Source of the DNA: Dryococelus australis
Lineage: Eukaryota; Arthropoda; Insecta; Phasmatodea; Phasmatidae
DNA length: 64,000 nt
Assembly (NCBI GenBank): GCA_029891345.1
Contig: CM057009.1
Coordinates: 308,800,666-308,864,665 of the forward strand
Reading direction: 5' to 3'
The first letter of the stretch is position 1; the number at the start of each line of letters is the position of its first letter. Position numbers and translations under genes: made by a program. The notes under the pieces are model-generated. The model saw nothing but the letters and a program-made list of their open reading frames with translations. It made no database searches and was not told the DNA's origin. Positions 1 to 12,100 of this stretch are shown here, piece by piece.

Positions 1-318
1 GTTCACAACTATTAACATGTGCATCAAAAAATGAAGTCAAAAGGACAAATAGTAATACCATAAGTTTTACATTGAGACAACAGATTAGCTGGAATGAAAG
101 AAAAAACTTTTCTATTTAAACTGACAATGAGAATGTCTGAAAATTTGAATAAAAATATCTATTTATGTTGGGAGAAAGCACAATAAAAGCAAAAACAAAA
201 TAATTTTTAAGTATATCATTATTTGCTAAGGGAACATTTACTACAATATTGATTGATGAATTATAAATAATAGCAGGTACTGAATTTAATCCAATTTAAG
301 CAAAAAGGATTTCAAAAG

Positions 319-1167
319 TTACGGGGTAATCATGTGTAAAGGAAGAGTAAACGAGTGTTGTTTCTGGTTGAGACTGTCAATGAAATCCTTGGAATTTAAC
401 AGATTAGAGCTTAACCTACCATGGGCACTGGTCTCGATGGCATGCTTTAGGTCAAACAATTCTAATCTGTTGCTAGACAGAGCTTCACTGACTCCTAACA
501 ACATTGTACTAAGGCCTAGCTTAAAACCAAGCATTACAATCCTCTCCCACAGTTCATAAGAGTTTTGATTGAAAATATAATACAAAATCTTAACATTATT
601 CAGATAGGGAGTGGCTACTTTATGGATTCCTTTCATGGTGTTCAAAATACAATCTTCAGGATCCTTAATCAAAATAATATTATTTGCAACATAAACAGTA
701 ATTTTGTTTTGATTAACCTTAATGGAATTAAGTCTCTTGTCTAAATTTTCAAGATCATCTTTGACAAGGGTAAAAAAAAATTTCAAGAATTTTGCCTCTA
801 AAATCTACTGTTCCCCTTTTTGTGCGGACTGAGGCAGGAGAGAAGTAAGTACACACTTTTCAGTCTTAAATTCACTAAGGTTATCCTCTAATTACAATAA
901 TGCAAAATTGAAGTCCTGATCAAAAAAGCTATTGTCCTTTTCAAACTTTTGGTGCACACTAAGTACAGTGTTCAACATCACATCTAACTCGACAAATTCT
1001 TCTTGCAACTCTCGGAGGTCAAATTCTAGACAGTGAAATAAAAGTTATCCGAAAATTGTAATGTTTTCATACTTTTCAAAAATCACTCCAGTATTCAAAT
1101 GGTTTACCATGACCAAAGAAATGCAAAAACCACTGGCAACAGCCAGGAAGATGCCCAAGGCCAACAT
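319..1167 (-). pseudogene. Env-like glycoprotein remnant of the gypsy element
   Basis: An ATG at 1165-1167 opens a short hydrophobic stretch that looks like a signal peptide. The frame then decays through stops near 1045 and 880. From 786 down to 319 it is open for 155 codons. That open part begins with an acidic DD-rich segment, followed by a helical heptad-like region and a run with leucines spaced as in the F-protein-like envelope of insect errantiviruses. The position after integrase fits an env gene. The family is inferred from spacing and general pattern, not from a database match. The C-terminal part with any membrane anchor would lie below 319, where I see only broken hydrophobic stretches. 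It cannot make a full protein as it stands. Confidence 0.5.
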
Positions 1168-2119
1168 GGTCTAAGTGGGAGAAACTGAAAATAAAGGTTG
1201 CCCCTTAAAGAGTAAGACGGCAAAAAGAAGGCTGTAATGTAAAGACAGGTACCTAACATCAATTGAAAACAAATTACCACTACGTGACTCATACAAAATG
1301 AGAAAAACATCAACTAAATATACAAATAATTATCAGATGACCTACAGATCAAGGCCCAATTACACAAGTGTGTCACATCCAGAAAAGATTACTCAGGAAC
1401 CTTACTAGTTCAATACCCAAACAAATACGAAATACCCAAATTAACTGGATATGAAACATAATAAAATCAAAAAACACATATATATATATAAATTAAGAAC
1501 ACAAGGCATTGTTTGTAATAAAGACCTATGAATTCACTCTAGAAACAACCTAACTTAATTCAGTATTACTCTTAGATTAGTAGCAACATAGTTTAGTACC
1601 ACAGATTTTTCTTGAATCGTGAACTACCAAAATATATGGAACATAAAGTGACTCGGCTAATTGGGTGATCAGTCCATGAACAAGACGATGTCAGGATGTA
1701 GGAAGTAGCATGTGTTACTGATTTAATTTAAGGAAAACAGTTTATAGTTAGGGTCTGCAGCTTCTAAACAGCGCAAGAAAGATTACTTAGTAGCATGAAA
1801 TATTTTCAAATATGAGTCATGAGGTCTTGTAATAAATGCTCCTGAACTGGGATAAGCTGAAGTGGCAGTGACTCGCGTCAAAAAACGTTAGATTTAATAT
1901 TGGGCCGACCAACAGTAGGAAATTTTTTCCATTTTCTTATCAACTGCCCTGTTGACAGGGCACAGAACAAGGTCCCCCACGAAAAGAGTTATCAATGCGA
2001 CATTTATTATACTTCACACATTTATTGAAATAATCGAGCTTCAAATTCTTGAGGGCATATGCCCAAACACATGAACATCCTTTGGATAGTTCAGCAACAA
2101 GGCATTTAAATGCCAAAAA

Positions 2120-2790
2120 TTTTACAGAGGGTTATTTGGGGAAAAAATAAACATGATATTGAATGGGATAGTTTTGTGACATTTAATTTTTGTCGGCAAA
2201 ATTGAATGCCATTTGAAGCCAAGATAGATTTTTATCCCAATTTGTCTGATCCACCGCATGGAAAGCAATGAGTGCTGAACGAAGGCTTCAATTGAAATGC
2301 TCCGCATGCGAAGGAAGAGTATTGTATGGGGATTAAGTTATGTAGCATAAACCATGAGAAAAACACATGTTCTTGGACAGATAGGATGTAAATTGTGAAC
2401 CATTATCAGAAACAATGGACGAAGGAGTACCAAACTGTAAAAAAGAGTATGCTTGAAGAGCACGAATAGTGGAAATAGCATCAGCTTTCCTAATTGGATT
2501 AACCATACAAATTTAGTAAAAGCATCAACACACACTAACAAATTATTTTTTCCTAATTTACTCCTAGGGAAGGGACCAACAAAATCAATAAACAATTTTT
2601 TCATAGGTTTTCCAGCTACATCTGAATACATGAAACCTAAATGTGTATTCTAAGCTGGCTTGCTCAGAGCACAAATTTTGCAACATTTTACTCGCTCAGA
2701 GATTTCAGCATCCATTCCTATGTAAATGAAGAGCTGTCGAATAGTGTGAATAGTTTTGTGTGTACCCATGTCAGCGCCAAGATGTAATGT
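2120..2790 (-). pseudogene. Integrase remnant (Ty3/gypsy)
   Basis: Integrase would insert the element cDNA into the host chromosome. On the minus strand a zinc-binding region ends in a CCKIC pair near 2680. It is followed by the catalytic-core start FIDFVGPFPRSKLGKNN and then VCVDAFTKF; the first catalytic aspartate sits in FIDF. The second aspartate region (the usual SDNGxxF) falls in a shifted frame near 2400, so the reading frame is broken there. The 97-codon open frame 2338-2631 is the longest intact part. The C-terminal part downstream of 2340 is weakly recognisable. Family assignment is firm; the exact end is not. Confidence 0.8.
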
Positions 2791-3099
2791 ATGAAAATGC
2801 TTATATGTCATAGGTTTCAGATAATTAGGTAATACAATACATTTCCGTTTGTCATGAGATCTGCAACAAAGGAGACCTTTGGGAAAACATTTGTTAATTC
2901 TAAATATCTGCTCTTAAAATTGAAACGATTTGATTCAGATTACTATCTTTTTTTCGGTATACATTAATGTAAGTAAAAGCTTATGGAAAACTGGGCAAAA
3001 CATTACAGTTTGTAAGAATTTCAGATTCCACATTGGTACCATCAAACATACGAGATAGTGCATCAGCAACTATATTTTGAGTTCCTTTTATATCTTGGA

Positions 3100-3720
3100 C
3101 TATAAATTTAAATGCCCAATTTTTCCAAGTTGATGTAGATGAGCCAAAAGCCACGACAAAGCCCGGTTGTCAGTTTCAAGAAGAAATGTTGCATGTTCCA
3201 AATATTGCCTAAATTTATCGATGGCAAATACTACAGTCAAACATTCTAGTTCATAAATCCTGGAAAATTTTTCTCTTGGAGAGTATAAATGCGAGACGGA
3301 AAAAACAATTGGCATATGACAGCCATCAATCTCCTGAGCCGTGACAACTCCTATAGCTTGACTTAAAGCATCATTTTGGAGAATAAATTCCTTTCTAATA
3401 TCTGGCATGTGTAACACAGGAAGATGAATAATATCATGCTTTAGAGGGTCTAAGGCCTTTTGCTGCTCCTCACCCCATTCAAATTTGGCTGATTTCTTTC
3501 TTAATTTATTCAAGGATGCTGCCTTTTTAGTTAAGATAGGAATACATTTTCCAAATAATTGTATCATACCAATGAATCTTGCTATGCATTTCACATCACG
3601 AGGTGGCAGAAAATTTCTGATGGGCTAAGTCTTTTCTGGATCAGTAGAAAACACACTGAAAGAAATCCCATGTCCCAAAAATGTATGTTCTTGCACAGCA
3701 AACCTAACCTTAGAAGGCTT
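3100..3720 (-). pseudogene. RT thumb, connection and RNase H remnant (Ty3/gypsy)
   Basis: The frame starts with the end of the RT domain (KAGLTVKPSKV, then a FLGHGIS motif near 3680), breaks at a stop near 3627, and continues open for 164 codons. That stretch holds the connection segment (IARFIGMIQLFGK) and the RNase H-like domain, with ILQNDAL in place of the usual TDAS and a clear LETDNRALSWLL. The RNase H would degrade the RNA template after first-strand synthesis. The first catalytic aspartate context has changed (ND for TD) but an aspartate remains. It lies directly between RT and integrase, as expected. Confidence 0.85.
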
Positions 3721-3769
3721 AACAGTGAGACCTGCTTTTTCCAAACGAGTGATTATTTCCTTTAGGTGG

Positions 3770-4190
3770 TCTTAATGCTGTTGAATACTATTGGAATAAA
3801 TGAAAGATCATTCGGATAGTTATAGACATACATGAATTTAACTTCATGAAAAATCTTTTTCAAAACCCTGGTAAGTACTTGGGCACCCGCTGCCAAGCCA
3901 AATGGCACACGAGTAAACTGATACAGGTTCCAAGGAACACAAAAACTGGTAATTGGTTAGAATCTTTTGACAAAGGGGTTTGGAGATAAGCCATATTGAA
4001 ATCAATAGTAGTACTCTATTTGGCTTTTCCAAACCAATTAAAAGCCGAATGGAGATCAGGAAAAGGTACTGATTCATTTTCAATGTTTGTATTGAGTTTA
4101 CGTTAGTCCACAACCATTCGCTATTTGCCATTGTGTTTTGGTACCAAAAAAGTTGGACTAGCATATTGGGAGTAGACTATTGAATGACAC
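3770..4190 (-). pseudogene. Reverse transcriptase palm remnant (Ty3/gypsy)
   Basis: Two minus-strand frames together carry RT motifs: a VVD-like start with NESVPFPDLHSAFNWFGKAK, then TTIDFNMAYLQTPLSKDS (the palm aspartate region), then LACHLAWQ-like residues around 3890. The segment that should hold the catalytic YVDD reads VYNYPNDLSFI near 3810, so the first catalytic aspartate of that motif is gone. The open frame 3844-4164 is mostly a shifted frame. This piece joins the RT thumb at 3720 and follows protease at higher coordinates. It is inactive. Confidence 0.75.
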
Positions 4191-4575
4191 CTTTATCTAA
4201 TAGATCATTAACCTGATTTCTTTAGATTTCAATCTGTACTAATCTATGTGGATGGCACATTACATTTTCTTTAAGCTATTTTATTTGAAATTCTAGTAAT
4301 TTAGTGAGGCGTAACTCAGTGGTAAGGACCTCAGGAAAACTTTTACACGATTTTTCAATTGCAGAACACAGTTATTCATTAAGATATTCAAGAGAATCTA
4401 TTCTATTGTGCAATCAGGGGAAACACTTTTAGGTTGAGAGCCCACCAATTGTATAATTGTACTAGGAGCAAACTACAAAAAAAAGTTAATAATGAATTTC
4501 AAGTATTAGGCCAGTAACAGCCATAAATTCTGCAACCAAAGTATACTCCAGGTCAAGTTGTTGGGAAACTATACA

Positions 4576-4926
4576 TTAGTGTTTCCGAGTTAAATTGTCA
4601 ATTTTCAACTTTACAATGGTGCAACGAGATATCGGCAAGGCCTGCCTTGACGCAATATAGCATTGTACATCAGAAGATTTAACAGACTTGATTAAACTTA
4701 ATTCTTTTAATTTCTCAAATATTCTTGCAGAAATAATGGTACATGCAGATCCAGAGTAAACAAGAACACTACAATATATTGGTCCTAAGTTTACCTCAAC
4801 ATGGGGTGTCTTAACATTTTGAATACCCACTACATTAGGGAAATTGACAAAACATATTTCAAAGTTTTTACTTTTAACATGTTCGTAAGGACCGAAAAAC
4901 TGCTGATAATTCCTGCAAGGGTTCAT
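4576..4926 (-). pseudogene. Retroviral-type aspartic protease remnant
   Basis: A 116-codon frame contains LVYSGSACTIIS, which matches the active-site region LVDTGSxxxxI of retroelement proteases, followed by a helical segment and a QALPISRCTIVKL strand. The catalytic aspartate of the D-[ST]-G triad is replaced by tyrosine, so the enzyme could not cleave the polyprotein. It sits upstream of RT in the usual pol order. The start ATG is arbitrary, because in the intact element this domain was part of a longer polyprotein. Confidence 0.75.
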
Positions 4927-5083
4927 ATTATTCAGCAGGTGGGCTTTATATTAAGTATTGGAAGAATTTGGCAGATTTACATGGAAAAGCACTCACTTTT
5001 CGTTTCTGTGTGACATGTTTTTTTAATTTTTTTATTATAACACTGATCAATTGTTCTCGGCCTGGCCTCTTACAGTACATAAA

Positions 5084-6600
5084 TTAAAGTTGGTAGTCAC
5101 TACGAAGAGAATCAGAAGGCGAAAGAGATTGGTTATTCTTTTGTTTCTGAGACTGAAATTTTTTATTCAGTGACAGCATTGGTGGAAGAATCATGAGGAT
5201 TATTCTTACTGGCAGGAACACGAAATGACTCGAGTGGCCTAAAAATGTGTTTCCTCTTTTGGTCAGCATATATAATGTCCTATCTAATTCAGAAAAAGGG
5301 TTGGGTTTGGAGAAAAACACTACACGTGAATGCTCTTGATGTTCTAAGCCTTCTAGTATGGTATTAACAACTTCAGATTATGGGAGATCTAAGCACAAAA
5401 GTTTGCAGCCTCTTTAACACTGCTTATATATATATATATAAAGCGCCTCCTCAGGATCCCGTAAACGACTGAACATTCTCAATTGCAACTGAACCGCAAC
5501 ATCGAAGGGATAAAGAAATTTAATGCATTATAATGGTAGGCATGAAATGAAATGTGTTGTGACATGGCTAGACATAACTGTTCACACAGCGGACCTTGCG
5601 TAATAGGAAAAATGACCTTAAGAAGTTGTGCCTCTGGCACGATTTTACTTTGTTGGAGTTTATTAAAAACTTTTAAACACTTCAAAATTTGGGAATACTC
5701 AGGCCATCAGCAGCAGGGAAGTTATGCAGCATGTTTTTAAGTGGGTAAGTTATTTGACCAAAAACAGATGAATACATGCATGATGGTGAAGATGACATGT
5801 GCACAGGTGTACTGAAAACTGTGGTCGGCTGGAATGAGTATGAGGTTTAGACGGGCGTGGTGATGGAATTGTATTTAAGGGTAGGTTTAAAATGGGTGGG
5901 TTGCTAACTAGGTTAACTACAGTGGGCTGGGTGGTGACTGGTACAGGATGTGATGGTGGAATAACATTAACACTGGCAAATTGTCGGGTGACTGAGATGA
6001 TGGAGGTGGTGTGAACATCCTCGTTTCTGTGATCAATGATGGAGAGTGACTCCAAATTTTAAACAGCCTTAAAGAGGGACTCGGTCGGAGCCACTTTGCT
6101 CTGAAGTGACTTTAATTGAGCATCTGACAAATGCTCTGGAAACTTTGTTACAAGGTATTGAGCACATCTTTTAAGGTGCGCGAAACTGTTTTTTTTTTAC
6201 CATGGGGCAGGAGTAAGATGTATCATCTTTACTTAAGTTATAAAAAAATTCCTGCAATCAAATAACCTTATTTGTACCAGTATGATACTCTACATTTACA
6301 TCTGTATCAGATAAAATTTTTAAAGAAATGGGGGCATTTGCATTCAAAGCAAATGCTTTGTGCTTCCAAAAAGCTGCTGCTGTGTTTTCAGGTGCTTGTA
6401 CACTTCTGATGGTGAACTCATATTGACACGCATTCTTTAAGAGGAGATCTGCACAATACAAAATGTAATGGTAACCAAATACACAAAAATTACACAAAAC
6501 AATAAAAGGAACACTTTTAACCGATCTTACTTTTAAAAGCACAAAGCCTTTTCCAACACTATTTGCATGCCCAAGTCCCAACGGGACACATGCAACAAGC
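5084..6600 (-). pseudogene. Gag-like region of the gypsy element
   Basis: Upstream of protease, several short minus-strand frames (6258-6602, 5750-6055, 5479-5685, 5084-5320) chain into one degenerate protein. They include a proline-rich linker near 5870-5990 and a helical capsid-like stretch (KVFNKLQQSKIVPEAQLL followed by GPLCEQL) at 5560-5670. I see no convincing CCHC zinc knuckle. Assignment as gag rests on position and general composition, so function is inferred. A 14-bp TA run at about 5428 lies inside it and may have expanded after insertion. Confidence 0.5.
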
Positions 6601-6799
6601 ATTGCCAGATAATAAAAACTCCTATGTACAACAGGAACTTTGCTCTACTACCACATGTTAATGTAGCACCCACGCGAAGAGAACTTGAGCACCCATAGGT
6701 GCTCTCGTTATAACACAAGGATGCCACATAAAATGAAAGTGTAGAGTAGGCTTTACTACTAAAAGTATAATTCGTGGGAGGTGATCCTGTTTTACTTAT

Positions 6800-6804
<5 letters not shown>

Positions 6805-6867
<63 letters not shown>
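6805..6867. repeat. (TA)n microsatellite
   Basis: About 63 bp of near-perfect TA dinucleotide repeat, followed by TA-rich imperfect sequence to about 6888. The repeats open long low-complexity frames on both strands that are not genes. Confidence 0.97.
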
Positions 6868-8442
6868 AGAAGAAAAAATATATATACATTGTACACTTAT
6901 GGTGTACTTCAAAAATACTTGTTTTTATAAGGACACAAGATCATAGCTCTCCATGGGCAAAAATTAAGGGAGTCAAGAAATCACAACATATTATTTGTTT
7001 AAAACAACAATTATATTGATTATACGTTCTCTTTTCCACAACAGCAAAAGCTCATAAATATTTGTTCATTAAAAAAATAAATAATTTTCTTAAATCTGAG
7101 TATTAGAACAACAAATAATCTTTGCTCCAATTTTGTTTTCTTTTTTTTAAAGGTAGCTTTTGAAAATTATGTACTAAAAAATTATTATATTATTATCTTA
7201 TTTTGTGGCAATTGACAGTTTTGTTGGGTATCTGCGGTTAGAAATAGTGTCATTTAACGTACCATATAATAAACTTTTTTCTTTCCCTTTTTTTGATTCA
7301 AGCTGAAAATAACATCATAAAAATTGTTGTTCAGTCCAGAAATTAAGACTTCACGACAGAAAGTCGTTACGACGGAGACATAGTTCGGAGTACTCCCGCA
7401 AATGCAGCAGGCAAAAGAATGAAATTAATTTTCCGTGATCGCTGATGACATATTTTAGGAGAAACTGTGGTGCTGGCCAAGTGGAATCATGGTGCAAAAC
7501 GACCACGCCACGAATTGGTGTGCTGCTCGCATCCCAGAAGGGTTGCAAGAAAATGGCAACGAGGTTAATCCATCAGTTGAATTCGGTAACCACCACAAAA
7601 GGGTCACAGAAGTTAATAAAAACTGAATGTGCACACAAAATACTATCAGGTAGGAATGAAATAAATTATCAGCAAACACTTACTCAAAACGACGGATAAA
7701 TAAATAAAAAATATACATGAAGGATGCAGAAAACGTTCACTAGAAAATCTTTAGAAAACTACATGTTGTGTGGAGAAATTGTAGAAGAAGGAAGTAAATG
7801 TGAGCGAAAACCTATATATACCAAGGCGTGTTCAGAACTTCGTATGTCATGCGATTAATCGATACAGATCTCGAAAGTCGAGAATCACTTATAATACATT
7901 AAAACTGAAATTGTTTACTGTTAGCAGAAGTTAAACTTTATATAATATTATATATATATTATTAATAAACATTAAGTGAATTATTTATTTAAACAAAAGA
8001 ATACAAATTTTCACCAGGTCAATAAGTAAATAGTACAAGTTTGTTAGCTGATGATAATTATTTTGTTTATTAATTTCGACATTGTAACACAAAACTTATG
8101 TATACCTAAAGCTAATTCCTATAGAAAAAATATTATTTGGTGAAATTCCAATTAAATAAGAAAGTAATTAATAGAATTACAATGAAATGTACATAGTGCC
8201 AACACAACTAGCACAATGTGACACTTCATGAAAAAAAAATGTGCAATTTTGAGTATTTAACTACAATAAATAAATTACATGAAACATTATTACTGTTTTA
8301 TCTAAAACATTTGGGGGAAATACATTGTTTATTTCTATTTTTCTTATGGTGCATATTTTTCGTACACTCATTTAAATATACTCTACATGCATGATACTGT
8401 TTATCTCTTGTATGAAGATGAAGTGAATATAATAATTACTTA
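6868..8442. other. Intergenic, no gene recognised
   Basis: AT-rich sequence. A more GC-balanced patch at about 7350-7700 has overlapping open frames on both strands but no motif I recognise and no clear splice pair. The rest is AT-rich with no supported feature. Confidence 0.5.
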
Positions 8443-10310
8443 CTACAGTGGCATCACGGACCATAGCCGATCCATTGCCTCACCAACTAGCTTTCTCCAA
8501 AGAGCTCTGTCTCTTCACTCCTCCTCTGGAATATCTGCCTTTCTAATGTCTTCCTTGATTGCATCAAGCCATCTGTGTCTAGGTCTTCCTCGTGGTCTCT
8601 TTCCTTCGAAGCATCTTTCTACCACATATTTTACGAGATCTCTGTCCCTTCTCATTATGTGGCCATACCACCTTAGCCTTTGTCCTTTTAATACAGCTAC
8701 TATATCAGACAGTGGGTACGAATTTCTTAGTTCTCTATTTTTCTTCTTCTCCACTCCTCTCCCTCTTTAACTGGACCAAGAATTTGCCAGAGAATCCCAT
8801 TTTCAAATGCCATTAGCTTATTTTCAATTCTTTTGGTTTAAAGTTCATAGTTCGGCACCATACATCACTACTGGTTGTATTATAGTCTTGTATATACTAA
8901 GTTTTGATGTTCTTGACAATAATTTAGACATTAACATTTTCCCCATCGAAAAAATGCACCTATTTCCTGCCTGTATCCTTGTCAGAATCTCCTTTTCCAC
9001 GATGTTCCTCTCATTCAACAGTCCTCCAAGGTATTTAAAATCTTCTATTTTTTCCAAAGCTACTCTATCCATATCTATCGCCCCAGGCCATACATTATGA
9101 CATCTACTGATGAGAAAGTATTTTGTTTTCTCAATATTTATCTCGAGTCCTACTTCCTTAATTCCTTTCACTAGCACCTTCATCATGTATCTTAGCTCTT
9201 CCTTGTTTTGCCTATTAGTACTACGTCATCTGCATAAGCTAATACATTCATTTTCTTGCCTATTTGTAGGCCTGTTTCCATCTCGGCCACTCTGTTTATT
9301 GCTTTTTCCAGAGCCAAATTAAAAAGGAGAGGAGACAAGCTACCTCCTTGTTTGACACCTGTTTTTACCTCAAAAGATGCTGATCATTTTCCTTTCACTC
9401 TAACTCTGGATTTAGAGAATTCTACACAAATTCTGGTGAGTCTAATTAACTTTTCCGGGATCCCTGCCTTTTCCATTTGAATCCATAATGAACTTCTTTG
9501 AATAAGGTCATACGCTTTTTAAAAGTCAATAAATAAACAGTGTACTTTCTTATTATACTCCCAGAATTCCTCAGTTATTCTCCGTGAAACATGCATTTGG
9601 CCAGTGGTAGATTTGTTTTCCTGAATCCTGCCTGTTGATATCGCAAAGTCTCCTCCATATATGGGGTTAATCATCTAAGCAGTATCAAACTCAAGAACTT
9701 TATATGCAACACATAATAGTGAGATACCTCCATAGTTTGTACACATCAGTGAATCTCCTTTCTTAAAAATTGGGCAAATCACTGACTCCTTCCATTCTTC
9801 AAGTATTGCTTCTTTTTCCCAGATTAGTGTGATAAGTTGGTGTATTTTTTGCTGTACTATTTCTTTACCCTCTAGCAGTACCTCGGCTTTTTTCCATTTA
9901 TTCCCGGACCTTTCATCTCTTCATTGACTTAATTGCATTCTCCACCTCTTCCGTCATTGGTTTTTCCATCCATGGCTGCACATTTTGAAAATTTGCTTCA
10001 CCATTTTCATTGATCACGTGTGTACTATTATTTTTTATTTTTAAAAATATCGTCTTAACTCTTCTAATGTTTTCTCCTCATCTGTAATAAGGTTTCCACC
10101 ATTGTCTTTAATTAGGGCTATCCTTGCTATATATCTTTTCTTGAAATATCTTGTACGGTTGATTTCTCTTGTACTATTTTTGTCCTATCCTTTTCCGCCT
10201 GTTCTATTTTGGATTCAATGAACATAAAGTTTTGTTTCCTGATTATTCTTATAGTTTCTTTACTGACTTGTTCGTATTCTTTAACCACTACTTAATTGTT
10301 GTTCTCTGTT
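8443..10310 (-). mobile_element. 5'-truncated non-LTR retrotransposon (LINE), RT region
   Basis: Read on the minus strand from 10,310 down: RT fingers and palm remnants (QDSGKQ-type motif near 9630, KAYDLIQRSSLWIQ near 9510), GVKQGGSLSPLLFNLALE near 9320, the catalytic YADDVVLIG near 9220, the KTKYFLI and FKYLGGLL motifs (frame 8845-9186), and a C-terminal tail (frame 8515-8754) with QRLRWYGHIMRRDRDLVKYV and a GRPRHRW box. The stop at 8443-8445 ends the protein after MPL. This tail type is common in insect endonuclease-RT elements, but I do not assign a clade. Several frame changes and stops make it dead. The apurinic-type endonuclease domain is missing, so the copy is 5' truncated near 10,310, as is usual for LINEs. 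The YADD catalytic pair itself is intact. Confidence 0.88.
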
Positions 10311-12018
10311 AACCATTATATAAATTCATATAATATGAATATAAATTGATTAATTTTATTTTTTCGCTATGTTTACATTTTTGTTAAATATTCTTTTTAT
10401 ATATTATGTGATTTCGTTTTTATGTTTATTAATTTATGCTAAACAAAACTACCACATTCATCACAAGGTACGTTTTATAACGGTTTCTCACGTTTGGTGT
10501 TATAATACCTTTTAAGGTGGAGCGCTAGTTAGGATCAGGGAGCAATACCGACATATGTCCGGATCTAGCTGCAAATAGTTCAGCTACCTTTCCAAGAGGC
10601 AGCAGCATCAAAGTAGTTATGGCGCCAGTTTTTCTGCAGGTGTCGTAGACGTGAAGTTGGCTCTCGGCATGAACATGGGTATGTGTTGGGATTGAAAAAA
10701 AGGGGGGAGGGGAGCGGACAACTCTGCTGCTAACAGCTATCTTACTAATCCCCTTAACTGCAAAATGGTCATTACCAAGCATGGTCAGATGACAGATAAC
10801 AGACAAGCACAGAAAGACTCATAGCGATATGGACGCGTACTCAGTGTTTGTTTCCAATTATAAGAGAACAATAAATACTCTTTTTCAATATTTCACTTTA
10901 TTACAATTTCAAATCAGTTAGCGGGGTGGGAGGCGATGGAAAAGACATGTATTCCCAGCGCCATTTTTACTCGTCTTAAGATATGTTTAGTTTTAACGAT
11001 GAGAAAATAAGTAGTCTGCTGCGACATAAATTGAAAATGTCATTCCACTTTCTAATAAAGGAAAGGGATTAAGGATAAGTGCCATATTTATTTAAATGAA
11101 CTTTTCAACAAGCTGAAAATGTAGTTAGTTATTTAGCATGTAATGGTTGACGAGTAAGGTATTCGTGATGTTTTTTTCCTGTTCGAAATCATACAGTTAC
11201 ATAAAGGACTATGAAAGACATTAAAATTTGGTAAGCTTCGATACACTAGCACAACTACTCGATGTTCCAGAATATTCCTTAATCGTGAAGGCAACATATA
11301 AGCAAACATGTTTTACTGTAAAGTTTTATTTCTTACCCACACACAATTGTATACCGAATTAATATTCGTTTGTAATTTAAGAAACTTTCTAACCGCTGTA
11401 ATTAATGTAATTAAGTATAGGTACACACGCCCAGATTTGACTTGGTGGCATTTGAACAGCACAGTTTGTAATATCTCGTTAATTTCTATTGCTTTAAATT
11501 AAAGAGTCTAAATTATAATTAACTATAGATGAATTTTAATAAACTGTGATTATTTGGAGAACTATAAATATAACTACATGCCACATGTATGAAACTATTA
11601 CATTTCCTACCATTGCACGTTGTCGATGTTGAAGTAAGTTACTAACATTTTCTTCACAATCACCTGCAGATCATTGAATTTTTTTACCATTGAGAACACT
11701 TTCAATAAACGTGCTGTTAATAAACGAGTGGTATGAAAATAATGTACTATAAAAACCCAAACAACGCTTTACATATAGAAAATAAAAACATCTGTTTAAG
11801 GCTGTTTGGTTTTCAGTAATACAATATACGTTTAATACAAAAAGGGGGTTACAGACACATACAGGTTTCCCGTTATTATAATGTTTCTTCTTTATATGTT
11901 TTTGTTAATGGTAATACTACACATTATTTTATAACAAATACACATTCTTTGAGCGTGTTTGGCTTAAAGTAAATAAAATTAGCTTCATACCATAAAAAGG
12001 TTTAGCGATCTTAAAAGT

Positions 12019-12020
<2 letters not shown>
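10311..12020. other. Intergenic, nothing recognised
   Basis: AT-rich DNA. A GC-richer patch at 10,520-10,800 has a 93-codon minus frame with a proline/threonine-rich run but no recognisable domain. I see no exon with paired splice sites. Confidence 0.5.

Positions 12021-12099
<79 letters not shown>
12021..12099. repeat. Compound (TA)n(TG)n microsatellite
   Basis: TA repeats from 12,021 to about 12,066 pass directly into TG repeats to 12,099. The long low-complexity minus frame here is translation of the repeat, not a gene. Confidence 0.97.

Positions 12100-12100
<1 letters not shown>

Larger units (their letters stand above)
1..6600 (-). mobile_element. Decayed Ty3/gypsy retroelement with env-like region
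   Basis: Read on the minus strand the pieces come in the order gag, protease, reverse transcriptase, RNase H, integrase, env-like, which is the order of insect errantivirus-type Ty3/gypsy elements. Every domain is broken by stops or frame changes, so the copy is dead. I could not find the LTRs: the env-like region runs to the left edge, so the 3' LTR is probably outside the window, and the 5' boundary near 6.6 kb is only where recognisable coding sequence stops. The class is inferred from domain order and motifs. Confidence 0.8.

Noticed and set aside
6533-7019. Open frames of 118 and 81 codons with Tyr-Ile repeats
   Set aside because: They are translations of the TA microsatellite on either strand.
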